A stretch of DNA of 44,409 nt from JAHJUB01 sp041653615 [NCBI: Candidatus Ratteibacteria bacterium] (GTDB taxonomy: Bacteria; Ratteibacteria; UBA8468; MWAK01). Within the stretch, counting starts at the first letter, position 1; every line of letters starts with the position of its first letter. Shown here piece by piece: positions 1-7,753 of this stretch. The notes under the pieces are model-generated. The model was given only the letters and a program-made list of their open reading frames with translations, did no database searches and was not told the DNA's origin. The stretch is from the NCBI GenBank assembly GCA_041653615.1, contig JBAZEZ010000014.1, positions 1 through 44,409 of the forward strand, written 5' to 3'. The translations under genes were made by a program, and so were the position numbers.

Positions 1-72
1 ATATGGAAGCCCGCAATAGACCATCCTTGGCGGGTAGAAGGCAGGGCTGTATACGCGAGATTAAATAAATGA
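1..72 (+). CDS. C-terminal remnant of a DDE transposase (partial)
   Basis: The first 24 codons are open from the window edge to TGA at 70-72. The fragment reads ...WKPAIDHPWRVEG..., and a P-x-x-HPWR motif near the C-terminus is typical of rve-type insertion-sequence transposases. It is followed directly by two copies of an 18-bp AT-rich repeat resembling an IS terminus. The family assignment is from memory of that tail motif; only 23 residues are visible, so the IS family cannot be fixed. Confidence 0.4.
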   Translation: MWKPAIDHPWRVEGRAVYARLNK

Positions 73-76
73 AAAG

Positions 77-119
77 CGGACATATTCATTTTGCAGAGAA
101 CCGGACATATTCATTTTGC
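77..119. repeat. Two 18-bp direct repeats at a likely IS end
   Basis: CGGACATATTCATTTTGC occurs at 77-94 and again, identical, at 102-119 with 7 bp between. It starts 4 bp after the transposase-like stop codon. An 8-bp inverted repeat follows (CGTTGACA at 119-126, TGTCAACG at 148-155). I infer the right end of an insertion sequence lying mostly upstream of the window. Confidence 0.5.
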
Positions 120-160
120 GTTGACAGTTTTGTTGTTGCGTTGAGATTGTCAACGTAAGT

Positions 161-190
161 TTGCCTTAATCTGGGCCGGTGCAGTATAAT
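161..190 (+). promoter_or_regulatory. Putative glyS promoter giving a leaderless mRNA
   Basis: TTGCCT (161-166), an 18-bp spacer and a consensus TATAAT (185-190). The glyS ATG begins at 199, only 8 nt after the -10 box, so transcription would start at or next to the start codon. No Shine-Dalgarno sequence is visible. Confidence 0.5.
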
Positions 191-198
191 TTAAAGAC

Positions 199-2247
199 AT
201 GGATTTTTTGTTGGAAGTAGTCGTCGAAGATCTTCCGGCGGAGTTAATTTCAGACCTCTCGGCCCAGTTATCCGCGAAATTTAATCAGGCCCTGGTTGAA
301 AATCGGATACCGGCGGAAAAACTAATATCGTTTACCACTATCCGGCGCCTGGTTGTGTCCGTGGAAGGACTTCCGAAAAAGCAGGCGGCCCAGGTTGTGG
401 AGGTGTCCGGACCGCCGGCCGCGGTGGCTTTTCAGCCGGACGGAAAACCTACGCCGGCCGGGCTTGGCTATTGCCGGGCGCATAAAATAACCCCGGAAGA
501 TTTAAAGGTCAAAGAAGAGGGCAAGAAAAAGGTTACCTATTATCTCCGGGAAGAGAAAGGCCGGTCTACCCGGGAGGTTCTGATAGAATCAGCGCCGAAA
601 TTACTCAATTCGCTCTCTTTCAACCTGCCGATGCGCTGGGGTGGCGGTGAAGTATCTTTTATCCGTCCAGTCACCTCAATCCTTGCTTTACTGGATGATA
701 AGGTTCTGCCGGTGGAGTTTGCCGGCGTGAAAGCCCGGCCTTACACCTTTGGCCACCCGACCCTTTCGCCCAAAAAGATAAAAATAAATTCAATCTCCGG
801 TTATTTTAAGGCTCTTTCCAAAAATTTCGTTATGCTTGATGCCGGGGAAAGGGTTAAAAAACTTACTAAAAAGATAAATTCTTTTCTGCCGTCCGGAGCG
901 GCGTATTCTGCGGAGCGTCTGAATAAGATAGCGTTTACCCTGGAATATCCGGAAGCGGCCTTAAGCCGGTTGGATCTGAAAAATATTTCTTATCCGGGGG
1001 AGGCGGCCGCGCTTATCGTTGAAAATCTGAAGTGTCTGCCGCTTTTCGGCCCGGAAAAAAATTTGTTGCCGGAATTTATCATTATTACCGACGGACGGAT
1101 TACGGGAGAGATTACCCGGGGATTCCTTTGGGTTCTGGAAAGCCGATTGGAGGACGGGCGGTTTTTCTGGCAGGAAGATATTCAGATTACTGTTCCGGAA
1201 CAGCTGAATAAGTTGGACAAGATTATTTTTCAGGCGGCAGTCGGTTCGGTGGCCGATTACAGCCGGGCTTTAGAAAAAATTGCCGCTGATTTTGCCCGGA
1301 AACTGAATTTGGAAGCAAGGGACGCGGAAAATTTAATCGCGGCGGCAAAGGTGGCCAAGGTTGACGCGGCCACCAGCATGGTGCGTGAATTTCCGGAAGT
1401 GGCCGGAATAATGGCGGCCAATCTTTTGACGCGGGCCGGATATTTGCCGGCGGTTTCAGAAATTGTGAAGGAACATTTGCTGCCCCGGTATTCCGGAGAC
1501 CGCCTGTCGGAGAACAGGTTGAGCCGGATACTCTCTTTTTCGGATAAAATACTGCATCTCTGCGGTCTCTTCGCGGCCGGGATAGAACCGTCCGGTTCTT
1601 CCGACCAGTTTGGATTGCGCCGGTTGGCGCAGGGAGCGCTGGAAATTGCCTGGAAAGCCGATTTTCGGATTTCGTTGAGCGGCGCAGTTAACGCCGGACT
1701 AACGGCCTGGGAAAAAGGAGAGGGAACTCGCGAAAAGATAATCGGCTTTTTATCCCAGCGTATTGAAAATGGGCTTCAAGCCCGTGGTTTTCGACCGGAC
1801 GTTGTAACCGCCGCCCTTTTGGGAGAAGGAGACAGTTTTACCTCCTTTCCGGTCCGGGCCGCAGCTCTGACAGACCTTCTTCGGAAACCGGGTGGTTTGG
1901 AAAAGGTTGTTACCTTTAGCCGGGTAACCAACATTCTTTTTCAGGCCAAAGAAAAAAAGTTATCTTTCGGATGGTTCCAGGCGGAGCTTCTTTCGGAAGA
2001 GGCGGAAAAGGAACTTTTTTCCTTCTGGATTTCCAAGGCAGAGGAGATTGACAATTTTCTCAAAGACGAGAATTACGGCGCCGCCCTGGCAAAAATTTCA
2101 GAGGTAAATCCGTACATCAACCGTTTTTTTGACAAGGTGATGGTGATGACGCCGGATGAGACTTTGCGCAATAACCGGTTGGGACTCCTGGAGCAGATTG
2201 CCGGCGCCTTGCGGAAGATAGGGGATTTAAGGAGAATACAATTATAG
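199..2247 (+). CDS. glyS: Glycyl-tRNA synthetase beta subunit
   Basis: 682 residues, the usual length of the beta chain of the bacterial alpha2-beta2 glycyl-tRNA synthetase. This chain binds tRNA-Gly while the alpha chain (GlyQ) carries the activation site. The N-terminus (MDFLLEVVVEDLPAE) is the family hallmark. The central stretch VAKVDAATSMVREFPE...GIMAANLL matches the conserved B-chain core, and the C-terminus looks like the DALR anticodon-binding domain. The ATG at 199 is chosen because it directly follows a good -10 box and starts the conserved N-terminus. No glyQ lies in the window. The alpha gene normally sits just upstream, and here that place is taken by an IS remnant, so it is either beyond the edge or displaced. 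Confidence 0.95.
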   Translation: MDFLLEVVVEDLPAELISDLSAQLSAKFNQALVENRIPAEKLISFTTIRRLVVSVEGLPKKQAAQVVEVSGPPAAVAFQPDGKPTPAGLGYCRAHKITPEDLKVKEEGKKKVTYYLREEKGRSTREVLIESAPKLLNSLSFNLPMRWGGGEVSFIRPVTSILALLDDKVLPVEFAGVKARPYTFGHPTLSPKKIKINSISGYFKALSKNFVMLDAGERVKKLTKKINSFLPSGAAYSAERLNKIAFTLEYPEAALSRLDLKNISYPGEAAALIVENLKCLPLFGPEKNLLPEFIIITDGRITGEITRGFLWVLESRLEDGRFFWQEDIQITVPEQLNKLDKIIFQAAVGSVADYSRALEKIAADFARKLNLEARDAENLIAAAKVAKVDAATSMVREFPEVAGIMAANLLTRAGYLPAVSEIVKEHLLPRYSGDRLSENRLSRILSFSDKILHLCGLFAAGIEPSGSSDQFGLRRLAQGALEIAWKADFRISLSGAVNAGLTAWEKGEGTREKIIGFLSQRIENGLQARGFRPDVVTAALLGEGDSFTSFPVRAAALTDLLRKPGGLEKVVTFSRVTNILFQAKEKKLSFGWFQAELLSEEAEKELFSFWISKAEEIDNFLKDENYGAALAKISEVNPYINRFFDKVMVMTPDETLRNNRLGLLEQIAGALRKIGDLRRIQL

Positions 2248-2250
2248 ACC

Positions 2251-2402
2251 GTCATTCCCGAATGTAAAACATGTCATTCCCGCATGTCTTAGGCGGGAAT
2301 CCATTTTTATGTAGGGGAGGGGCTAAGTTCCCTCTCAAAGCGACTCTAAAATGCACTATATAGTGGGCGGGGATGTAACCCCGCCCCTACATGAAGAATG
2401 AC
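2251..2402. repeat. Composite palindromic element with inverted GTAG hairpins
   Basis: The glyS-glyA spacer is almost entirely repeat-like. GTCATTCCCG occurs at 2251 and again near 2273, and GAATGAC at 2396-2402 is the opposite end. Inside, TGTAGGGGAGGGG (2310) starts a hairpin closed by TTCCCTCTC. A second unit, GGGCGGGGATGTAACCCCGCCC (2365-2386), ends in CTACA, the reverse complement of TGTAG. The result is two GTAG-headed hairpins in inverted orientation, the layout of a bacterial interspersed mosaic element. Confidence 0.6.
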
Positions 2403-2413
2403 ACAGGGCAATT

Positions 2414-3664
2414 ATGAAGATTAAACAAACAGACCCGGAAGTTGCGAATTGGATTGAAAAGGAAGAGGAGCGGCTCGCTTCTACCTTGGAGCTGATTGCT
2501 TCTGAAAATGTGGTCAGTGAGGCGGTCCTGGAAGCGACCGGTTCGGTCCTGACCAACAAATACGCGGAAGGCTATCCGGGTAAACGTTATTACGGCGGTT
2601 GTGAGTTTGTCGACGAGATTGAGCGATTGGCGATTGAGCGCGCCAAACAGCTATTTAAAGTCGATTACGCTAATGTTCAACCTCATTCCGGTACTCAGGC
2701 CAACATGGCGGTTCTCCTGTCTATTTTGAAAACCGGTGACCGGATTATGGGTATGAGTCTTGATTCCGGCGGTCACTTGAGCCACGGCGCTTCCGCAAGT
2801 TTTTCCGGTTGCCTTTTCGAAAACCATCCGTACACGGTTAATCGCGAAACAGAACTTTTGGACTACGACGATATTGCCGGGCAGGCAAAAAAAGTTAAGC
2901 CCGCGATGATTATTTGCGGGGCGAGTTCTTACCCCAGGGTGATTGATTTTGCGTCTTTTCGAAAGATTGCCGACAGTGTTAACGCGTACCTGATGGCTGA
3001 TATCGCGCACATTGCCGGTCTGGTGGTCGCCGGCCTTCATCCCAGCCCGGTCGGTTTTGCTCATTTTATTACTTCGACGACGCACAAGACTCTGCGGGGG
3101 CCGAGAGGCGGTCTTATTCTGGCGGGCAAGGAGCACGGCCGCCTTTTGAACCGGATGATATTTCCTGGTATTCAGGGTGGTCCGCTGATGCACGTTATTG
3201 CCGCGAAGGCGGTTGCTTTTAAAGAGGCGCAAAGGCCGGAGTTCAAAGATTACCAGGTTCAAATTGTAAAAAACAGCCGCCGTTTGGCTGAAGGTTTGAA
3301 AAAAAGGGGTTTCCGGCTGGTAACCGGGGGCACCGACAACCATATGCTTTTGGTTGATTTAACCAATAAGAACATTACCGGCGCCGAAGCGGAAAAATTA
3401 TTGGAGAGCATCGGCATCTCCGCCAACAAAAACATGATTCCCTTTGACCCGCTGGATGCTACCAGGACAAGCGGCATGCGTCTGGGAACTCCGGCCATAA
3501 CCAGCCGTGGTATGAAGGAAGGCCAGGCGGAGACGATCGCCGGGCTGATTTCGGATGCGATTGCTTTCCGGTCGGACCCGGTTAAAATTTCGGACGTCAA
3601 GCAGCGCGTAAAAGACCTCTGCCGGAAATTTCCGTTGGATTCTCGTAATAATCTGTCATCCTGA
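2414..3664 (+). CDS. glyA: Serine hydroxymethyltransferase
   Basis: 416 residues, full length for bacterial SHMT. It interconverts serine and glycine with transfer of a one-carbon unit to tetrahydrofolate and uses PLP in the cytoplasm. The family core is intact: [36 protein letters not shown], the [11 protein letters not shown] segment and the PLP-binding [14 protein letters not shown] with the Schiff-base lysine at about residue 225. The ATG start gives the standard N-terminus, but only a weak AGGG precedes it. The last codons and stop fall inside a palindromic repeat (3655-3724), so the extreme C-terminus may have been rewritten by repeat insertion. It lies beside glyS, giving glycine synthesis and glycine charging side by side, which may be coincidental. 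Confidence 0.97.
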   Translation: MKIKQTDPEVANWIEKEEERLASTLELIASENVVSEAVLEATGSVLTNKYAEGYPGKRYYGGCEFVDEIERLAIERAKQLFKVDYANVQPHSGTQANMAVLLSILKTGDRIMGMSLDSGGHLSHGASASFSGCLFENHPYTVNRETELLDYDDIAGQAKKVKPAMIICGASSYPRVIDFASFRKIADSVNAYLMADIAHIAGLVVAGLHPSPVGFAHFITSTTHKTLRGPRGGLILAGKEHGRLLNRMIFPGIQGGPLMHVIAAKAVAFKEAQRPEFKDYQVQIVKNSRRLAEGLKKRGFRLVTGGTDNHMLLVDLTNKNITGAEAEKLLESIGISANKNMIPFDPLDATRTSGMRLGTPAITSRGMKEGQAETIAGLISDAIAFRSDPVKISDVKQRVKDLCRKFPLDSRNNLSS

Positions 3665-3724
3665 GCGATAGCGAAGGATCTCGTACTTAACAACGGGATT
3701 CTTCGGCTACCGCCTTAGAATGAC
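3655..3724. repeat. Imperfect 70-bp palindrome (MITE-like)
   Basis: The left arm begins GTCATCCTGAGCGATAGCGA and the right arm ends CTTAGAATGAC. Read on the minus strand the right arm is GTCATTCTAAGGCGGTAGCCG, giving imperfect terminal inverted repeats. It begins inside the last codons of glyA and supplies its stop codon (3662-3664), and ends 12 bp before mfd. Similar palindromes are common non-autonomous intergenic repeats in environmental genomes. It could also terminate glyA transcripts. Confidence 0.6.
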
Positions 3725-3736
3725 ACCACTTTTCGC

Positions 3737-6721
3737 GTGTACCTGGAAAAAGTTTTTCGAAACCTCCGTAAGTTAGATTCCTTCCAGAAAGCAGAGAGAC
3801 AGATTCAGGGTGGAGAGAACGAAATATTTCTTTCCGGATTGGTCGGCTCTTCCGCGAACCTGATAACAGCCGCTCTGTTTTCTTTGCTGACCGACCGGAA
3901 AAGGCTGCTGTTGATTACCGCCGGAGTGGAAAGCGCCAGCCGCGCTTTCGGCGACCTTCAAACCTTTCTTCCTTCCGCGGAGGTTAATCTCTTTCCCTTC
4001 ACAGAAGTTTTGCCTAACGAAGAACTGAATCCCACCGCAGAAGTGGAGAGCCAGCGGCTGATAACTCTTAACAATCTGGTCGGCAGCGACGAGCCGGTTT
4101 TAGCGGTAACCCCGATTCAGGCGATTATTACGCCGACCATCTCACCTTCGGTTCTGGGAAAATATGTTTTCAATCTTAAACTTAATCAATTATTAGACCG
4201 AAGAAAATTTTTGGCGCAGATTTCCGACTCGGGATACCAGCGGTCGGAACTGGTTGTGGAGCCGGGCCAATTTGCCGTCAGGGGCGGGATTATCGACCTT
4301 TTTTCGCCCGGTCAGCCGGAACCTTTGCGGGTTGAATTTTCCGGAGCGGAAGTTATTTCCCTGCGATATTTTAATCCGGTCAGCCAGTTGAGCCGGAAGC
4401 CGGTTTCCGCCGCGTCCGTTCTGCCGATATCCGAAAAACAGTTGCTTGCCAAAGGGAACCCGGTTTCATTTATGGAATATTTGCGGGCAGACACCGTTCT
4501 GGTTTTCGGCGAACCTTCAGGGATAGATGCCGAGGAAAAAAAGTTTCGGCGTTACCTAACCCCTCCTGAAAAAGAAGGGTTTCTTACCCTGCGGAAACTA
4601 CGGGAATCTCCCTTTCCTAAAATAAATCTCTCCTTCTTGCCGCCGTCTTCTAACCACCTGTCTTTTAAAACTGAACCCGTTACCCAGTTTACCTTAAAAG
4701 GTCCTGTGGCAATCCCTGATGCCTGGAATCAGCGGTCCTTACGTATCTTCTGCCGGAATGAAAGCCAGGCAAAGCGGTTTAAGGAGGTTATTTCAGAGCG
4801 GGGCTTAACCCTGCATCCGGAGAGCCGGATTGAAATCGGATACCTTTCGGAAGGTTTTTCCTTTCCGGAAATTGATTTTACCTTTCTCGCCGATTCGGAA
4901 ATATTCGGACGTTACCGTTCCTTCCGGCCCGGCGTGAAACCGTTCTTCCAGTCCGTAGCCATTTCCGGTCCGGAGGAAATTTCTCCCGGCGATTACGTGG
5001 TCCATCTGAACGAAGGCATCGGAAAGTTTCTGGGTATCGGCAAAATCGTTTTGGAAAAGAAGGAAGAGGAAGTAATCAAAATTGAATACGCGGACGGCAT
5101 CTTGCTCTTTGTGCCGGTTAACCAGATAAACCTGGTGCACCGCTACGTTGGGGCGGAGAAGCCGCCGACGCTCTCTCGGCTGGGCAGCCGCGCTTGGATA
5201 AAGACCCGGGAGCGGGTTACCGAGGGAGTGCGGGACTTGGCCAGCGACCTTTTGAAGATTTACCAGCAGCGGAAGAATAAAAAAGGTTTTATCTATCCGG
5301 CGGACTCCCCCTGGCAGTCTGAGTTTGAGGCCGAGTTTATCTATGAAGAGACACCGGACCAGTTGACGGCAATCAAAGAAGTCAAGAAAGACCTTCAATC
5401 CGCGAAACCGATGGACCGGCTGGTCTGCGGTGACGTGGGGTATGGAAAGACTGAAGTCGCGATGCGGGCCGCTTTCAAGGCGGTGGAAGCAGGCCGGCAG
5501 GTTGCCCTGCTTTGTCCGACGACCATTTTGGCGGAACAGCATCTGCGGACCTTCGGCGAACGGTTCGCCGATTTCCCGGTACGGATTGAGAACCTTTCCC
5601 GGTTTTGCAATAAGCAGGAACAGAAGGCGACAATTAAGGAAATGGCTGAAGGTAAGGTTGACATCGTTATCGGCACGCACCGTCTTTTGAGCGCGGATAT
5701 CCGTTTCCAGAATTTGGGGATGTGGATTGTAGATGAAGAACAGCGTTTCGGCGTAACCCACAAGGAGCGCCTGAGGGCGCGTTGGCCGTCCGCCGACATC
5801 CTGACCCTTTCCGCCACCCCTATTCCCAGGACGCTGCAGTTATCCATTGCCGGTATCCGCGACCTTTCCGTGATTGAAACGCCTCCGGCCGGAAGACAGG
5901 CGGTGTTTACCCTTTTGGCGCCGTATCGGGAAGATTTGATTGCGACCGCCTGTCGGCGGGAGATGGAACGGTCCGGCCAGGTCTTTTTTATAAACAACCG
6001 GGTGGAAAATATTGCCCGGGTGGCCGAGCGCCTGAAGCGACTGCTGCCGGAAGCGGAGATTGGAATCAGTCATGGCCAGATGAACGAAGGAGAACTGTTT
6101 GACGTGATGGACCGCTTCTTGGAGCAGAAGATAGATATCCTGGTGGCCACGTCAATCGTGGAGTCAGGCTTGGATATTCCCAATGCTAACACCATTATTA
6201 TTAACGACGGCCAGAACTTCGGTTTGGCTGACCTTTACCAATTGCGGGGTCGGGTGGGCCGGTATAAGACCCAGGCTTATTGTTACCTTCTTTACGACCC
6301 GGCGAAAGTTTTGACCGACGATGCGCAGAAACGCCTGAAGGCGATTGAGGATTTTACCAAATTGGGCAGCGGTCTGCGTTTGGCCCTGGCCGACCTGGAG
6401 ATACGCGGGGCCGGGAACATTTTAGGCAAGGAACAACACGGGTTTATCGAAGCGGTGGGTTTCTTCCTTTACAGCCAATTATTTCGGGAGGCGGTGGCGG
6501 AACTGACCGGTCAAAAAGTTAAACGTGAAATTGCGACCGCGAAGATTAAAGGTTTTATTCCGGAAAACTATGTTCCGTCGGAGACGGTGCGGCTCTCTTT
6601 GTACCGCCGTCTTTTCGGTCTTTCCCCGAACGCGGAAAAGATGGCGCAAGAGATGGCCGACCGTTTCGGACCGATTCCGGAAGAGACCGTAAAACTGCTC
6701 CGTTCCTTTACCCAGACCTGA
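3737..6721 (+). CDS. mfd: Transcription-repair coupling factor with shortened C-terminus
   Basis: 994 residues. Mfd displaces stalled RNA polymerase from damaged DNA and recruits UvrA. The UvrB-like N-terminal part (FAVRGGIIDLFSPG) is followed by a CarD-like RNAP-interaction domain (DYVVHLNEGIGKFLGI). Next is a RecG-like motor with Walker A GDVGYGKTE (about 565-573), Walker B DEEQ (about 666-669), TLSATPIPRTLQLSI and the TRG segment (GSGLRLALADLEIRGAGNILG). The start is GTG at 3737, giving an ordinary N-terminus but no clear Shine-Dalgarno. The C-terminal domain D7 stops after DRFGPIPEETVKLLRSFTQT. E. coli Mfd (1148 aa) continues for about 85-90 residues past this point. Downstream DNA shows no continuation, so this is a real short form or an old truncation. 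D7 normally masks the UvrA-binding surface. Confidence 0.95.
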   Translation: MYLEKVFRNLRKLDSFQKAERQIQGGENEIFLSGLVGSSANLITAALFSLLTDRKRLLLITAGVESASRAFGDLQTFLPSAEVNLFPFTEVLPNEELNPTAEVESQRLITLNNLVGSDEPVLAVTPIQAIITPTISPSVLGKYVFNLKLNQLLDRRKFLAQISDSGYQRSELVVEPGQFAVRGGIIDLFSPGQPEPLRVEFSGAEVISLRYFNPVSQLSRKPVSAASVLPISEKQLLAKGNPVSFMEYLRADTVLVFGEPSGIDAEEKKFRRYLTPPEKEGFLTLRKLRESPFPKINLSFLPPSSNHLSFKTEPVTQFTLKGPVAIPDAWNQRSLRIFCRNESQAKRFKEVISERGLTLHPESRIEIGYLSEGFSFPEIDFTFLADSEIFGRYRSFRPGVKPFFQSVAISGPEEISPGDYVVHLNEGIGKFLGIGKIVLEKKEEEVIKIEYADGILLFVPVNQINLVHRYVGAEKPPTLSRLGSRAWIKTRERVTEGVRDLASDLLKIYQQRKNKKGFIYPADSPWQSEFEAEFIYEETPDQLTAIKEVKKDLQSAKPMDRLVCGDVGYGKTEVAMRAAFKAVEAGRQVALLCPTTILAEQHLRTFGERFADFPVRIENLSRFCNKQEQKATIKEMAEGKVDIVIGTHRLLSADIRFQNLGMWIVDEEQRFGVTHKERLRARWPSADILTLSATPIPRTLQLSIAGIRDLSVIETPPAGRQAVFTLLAPYREDLIATACRREMERSGQVFFINNRVENIARVAERLKRLLPEAEIGISHGQMNEGELFDVMDRFLEQKIDILVATSIVESGLDIPNANTIIINDGQNFGLADLYQLRGRVGRYKTQAYCYLLYDPAKVLTDDAQKRLKAIEDFTKLGSGLRLALADLEIRGAGNILGKEQHGFIEAVGFFLYSQLFREAVAELTGQKVKREIATAKIKGFIPENYVPSETVRLSLYRRLFGLSPNAEKMAQEMADRFGPIPEETVKLLRSFTQT

Positions 6722-6742
6722 TTTTTCTGGTATAATAACTAC

Positions 6743-6820
6743 GGTGAATGGAGAATCGTGAACGGGGAATGGCAACTGATTTAATGCTTGTTTTTTACCG
6801 TTCACTATTTACTATTCACC
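6743..6820. repeat. Palindromic intergenic repeat downstream of mfd
   Basis: GGTGAATGGAGAATCGTGAA on the left is answered by TTCACTATTTACTATTCACC on the right (6801-6820), forming a long imperfect hairpin around ACCG/CGGT. A related shorter palindrome lies between nadE and hisD at 12797-12852, sharing GTGAACGG, AACTGAT and the TATTCAC end. Placed here it may act as a terminator for mfd. Confidence 0.55.
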
Positions 6821-6836
6821 ATTTACCGCAGTTAAT

Positions 6837-6908
6837 GGGGCAGTAGTTTAGTGGGAAAACACTGGAATCGCACTCCAGAGACCGAGGGTTCGACTCCCTC
6901 CTGCTCCA
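6837..6908 (+). tRNA. tRNA-Ala(CGC)
   Basis: All arms fold. Acceptor GGGGCAG (6837-6843) pairs with CTGCTCC (6901-6907). D stem is GTTT/AAAC. Anticodon stem CTGGA/TCCAG encloses loop ATCGCAC with anticodon CGC. T arm is GAGGG-TTCGACT-CCCTC. Position 3-70 of the acceptor stem is a G-U pair, the alanine identity element, which agrees with the CGC anticodon reading GCG. The discriminator is A at 6908. The following bases are CCT, so the 3' CCA is not encoded. Confidence 0.93.
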
Positions 6909-6915
6909 CCTTCGC

Positions 6916-6971
6916 TCGCCGTAGCTTCCGCCTTCGCCAAGGCTATGGCGGACACAGTTGGCGGAGGCGAG
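6916..6971. repeat. GTAG-headed hairpin repeat next to the tRNA
   Basis: CTCGCC at 6916 pairs with GGCGAG at 6966-6971. Inside, GTAG (6921-6924) precedes a hairpin with stem TCCGCC (6927-6932) / GGCGGA (6947-6952). GTAG followed by a GC-rich hairpin is the REP-element layout. It starts 8 bp after the tRNA gene. Confidence 0.5.
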
Positions 6972-7178
6972 TCATTTCAAATTGCGCGAGCTTCGGCGGA
7001 CGCGGTCCACTCCCCGAAGAGAACCCTCGGTATCTCAAAGGGTGCGGGAAAAGGTATTTTCCCGCGCAGTCGTGGTGGGGATAGAAGATTAGGGAAGGGA
7101 AGCACCCTTCCCTAAAACGAAATGAAGGCAGCGTTTCGAGTTTTAGCGACCAGCTAGGCTCGTGCTGCCGGAATGAGT
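6972..7178. other. Non-coding stretch between tRNA and its 3' copy
   Basis: I see no credible gene here. The only structure is a perfect 9-bp stem AGGGAAGGG (7091-7099) / CCCTTCCCT (7105-7113), plus scattered short inverted repeats around AAGGCAGC...GTGCTGCC (about 7125-7169). The open frame running from the tRNA into this region has no Shine-Dalgarno and is not counted as a gene. Confidence 0.5.
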
Positions 7179-7211
7179 GAGACCGCAGGGTTCGACTCCC
7201 TCCTGTTCCAC
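7179..7211 (+). repeat. Partial copy of the tRNA-Ala 3' end (possible att remnant)
   Basis: The 33 bp from GAGACCGCAGGG to TGTTCCAC repeat the last 32 bp of the tRNA-Ala region (6878-6909) with one inserted base and one C-to-T change. They cover the variable loop, T arm and 3' acceptor strand. No matching 5' half exists upstream, so it is not a tRNA gene. A direct repeat of a tRNA 3' end is what tRNA-targeting integrases leave, but the gap is only about 300 bp and contains no integrase. Confidence 0.55.
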
Positions 7212-7218
7212 GAATTTT

Positions 7219-7249
7219 CGTAGCGCGACCCTTTCAGGGTCGCTATAAT
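7219..7249 (+). repeat. REP element, left of the RAYT gene
   Basis: C-GTAG-C followed by the hairpin GCGACCC-TTTC-GGGTCGC and TATAAT. The minus-strand stop codon of the RAYT gene (7243-7245) lies inside it. It is the inverted counterpart of the element at 7711-7743. Confidence 0.7.
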
Positions 7250-7709
7250 TCTTTTACGTCAAATACAAACGAACCTGAGAACGGATAATTTGTAAAATCA
7301 TCCGCCAGTTTTTTCCTTACTGGATTTTCCAAAATATACATAGCCATATTTTTAACATCTTCATCTTTCCTCAAAACATGCTCGTAGTAATTTTCCTGCC
7401 ATAACTTTTGGCCGGTCGTTTTCCTGTAGATATAAGACGTTTTTTGTTTTAACACCGGAATGAATTTTTTCAGATTTGAATCTTCTTTTTGTCCTTCAAT
7501 CAGGAGATGAAGATGTTCCGGCATGAAACAGTATGCCCAGATTGAAAATCCATAACTTAGCGAAACATCTTTCAGAACGCTAAAAATTTCTTTTACAATA
7601 TTTTCCTCTGTAAAAACGGGCATTTTTTATTACAGACGATTGTAACGAAATATTTATAAAAACCAGTATAGGAAAAGTCCAAAAGTCTTAAGTTTTTGTG
7701 GAATTTCAT
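7243..7709 (-). pseudogene. REP-associated tyrosine transposase (RAYT), frameshifted
   Basis: The larger part (7243-7623) encodes a Y1/IS200-like HUH domain: YCFMPEHLHLLIEG contains the HxH metal motif, and LWQENYYEHVLRKDEDV carries the catalytic tyrosine region and ends in the usual ENPVRK segment. The conserved family N-terminus (MKFHKNLRLLDFSYTGFYKY then FVTIVCNKK) is in another frame upstream, starting at ATG 7709. The two halves meet at an AATAAAAAATGCC run near 7620, where a one-base slip of a six-A tract joins them. RAYTs nick and join single-stranded REP hairpins. This copy is flanked by two inverted REPs, which marks it as the matching transposase. A methionine at the shift might allow a short product, but that would lack the first strand of the domain. 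Confidence 0.8.
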
Positions 7710-7710
7710 T

Positions 7711-7743
7711 ATTATATAGCGACCCTGAAATGGTCGCGCTACG
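7711..7743 (-). repeat. REP element, right of the RAYT gene
   Basis: On the minus strand this reads C-GTAG-CGCGACCATTTCAGGGTCGC-TATATAAT, the same as the element at 7219 apart from one C-to-A stem change and two inserted bases near its end. The two face each other across the transposase gene, and this one starts 2 bp upstream of its start codon. Confidence 0.7.
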
Positions 7744-7753
7744 AAAGAAGTTA

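Noticed and set aside
2651-3343. 230-codon open frame antisense to glyA
   Set aside because: It lies wholly opposite a conserved gene, has no ribosome-binding site and its composition mirrors the codon pattern of glyA.
4805-5761. 318-codon open frame antisense to mfd
   Set aside because: It is a shadow of the mfd motor domain; no motif or start signal was found.
6851-7084. 77-codon open frame starting inside the tRNA gene
   Set aside because: It begins in the tRNA-Ala and runs through a hairpin repeat, with no ribosome-binding site.
7140-7211. A second tRNA gene
   Set aside because: Only the 3' third matches a tRNA; there is no 5' acceptor strand, D arm or anticodon arm that would pair.
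7593-7640. Programmed frameshifting in the RAYT gene
   Set aside because: The required slip is -1 on an A6 run, but the run is not in the phase of a canonical X-XXY-YYZ heptamer (it would be T-AAA-AAA), and RAYTs are not known to use this. A plain frameshift is simpler.
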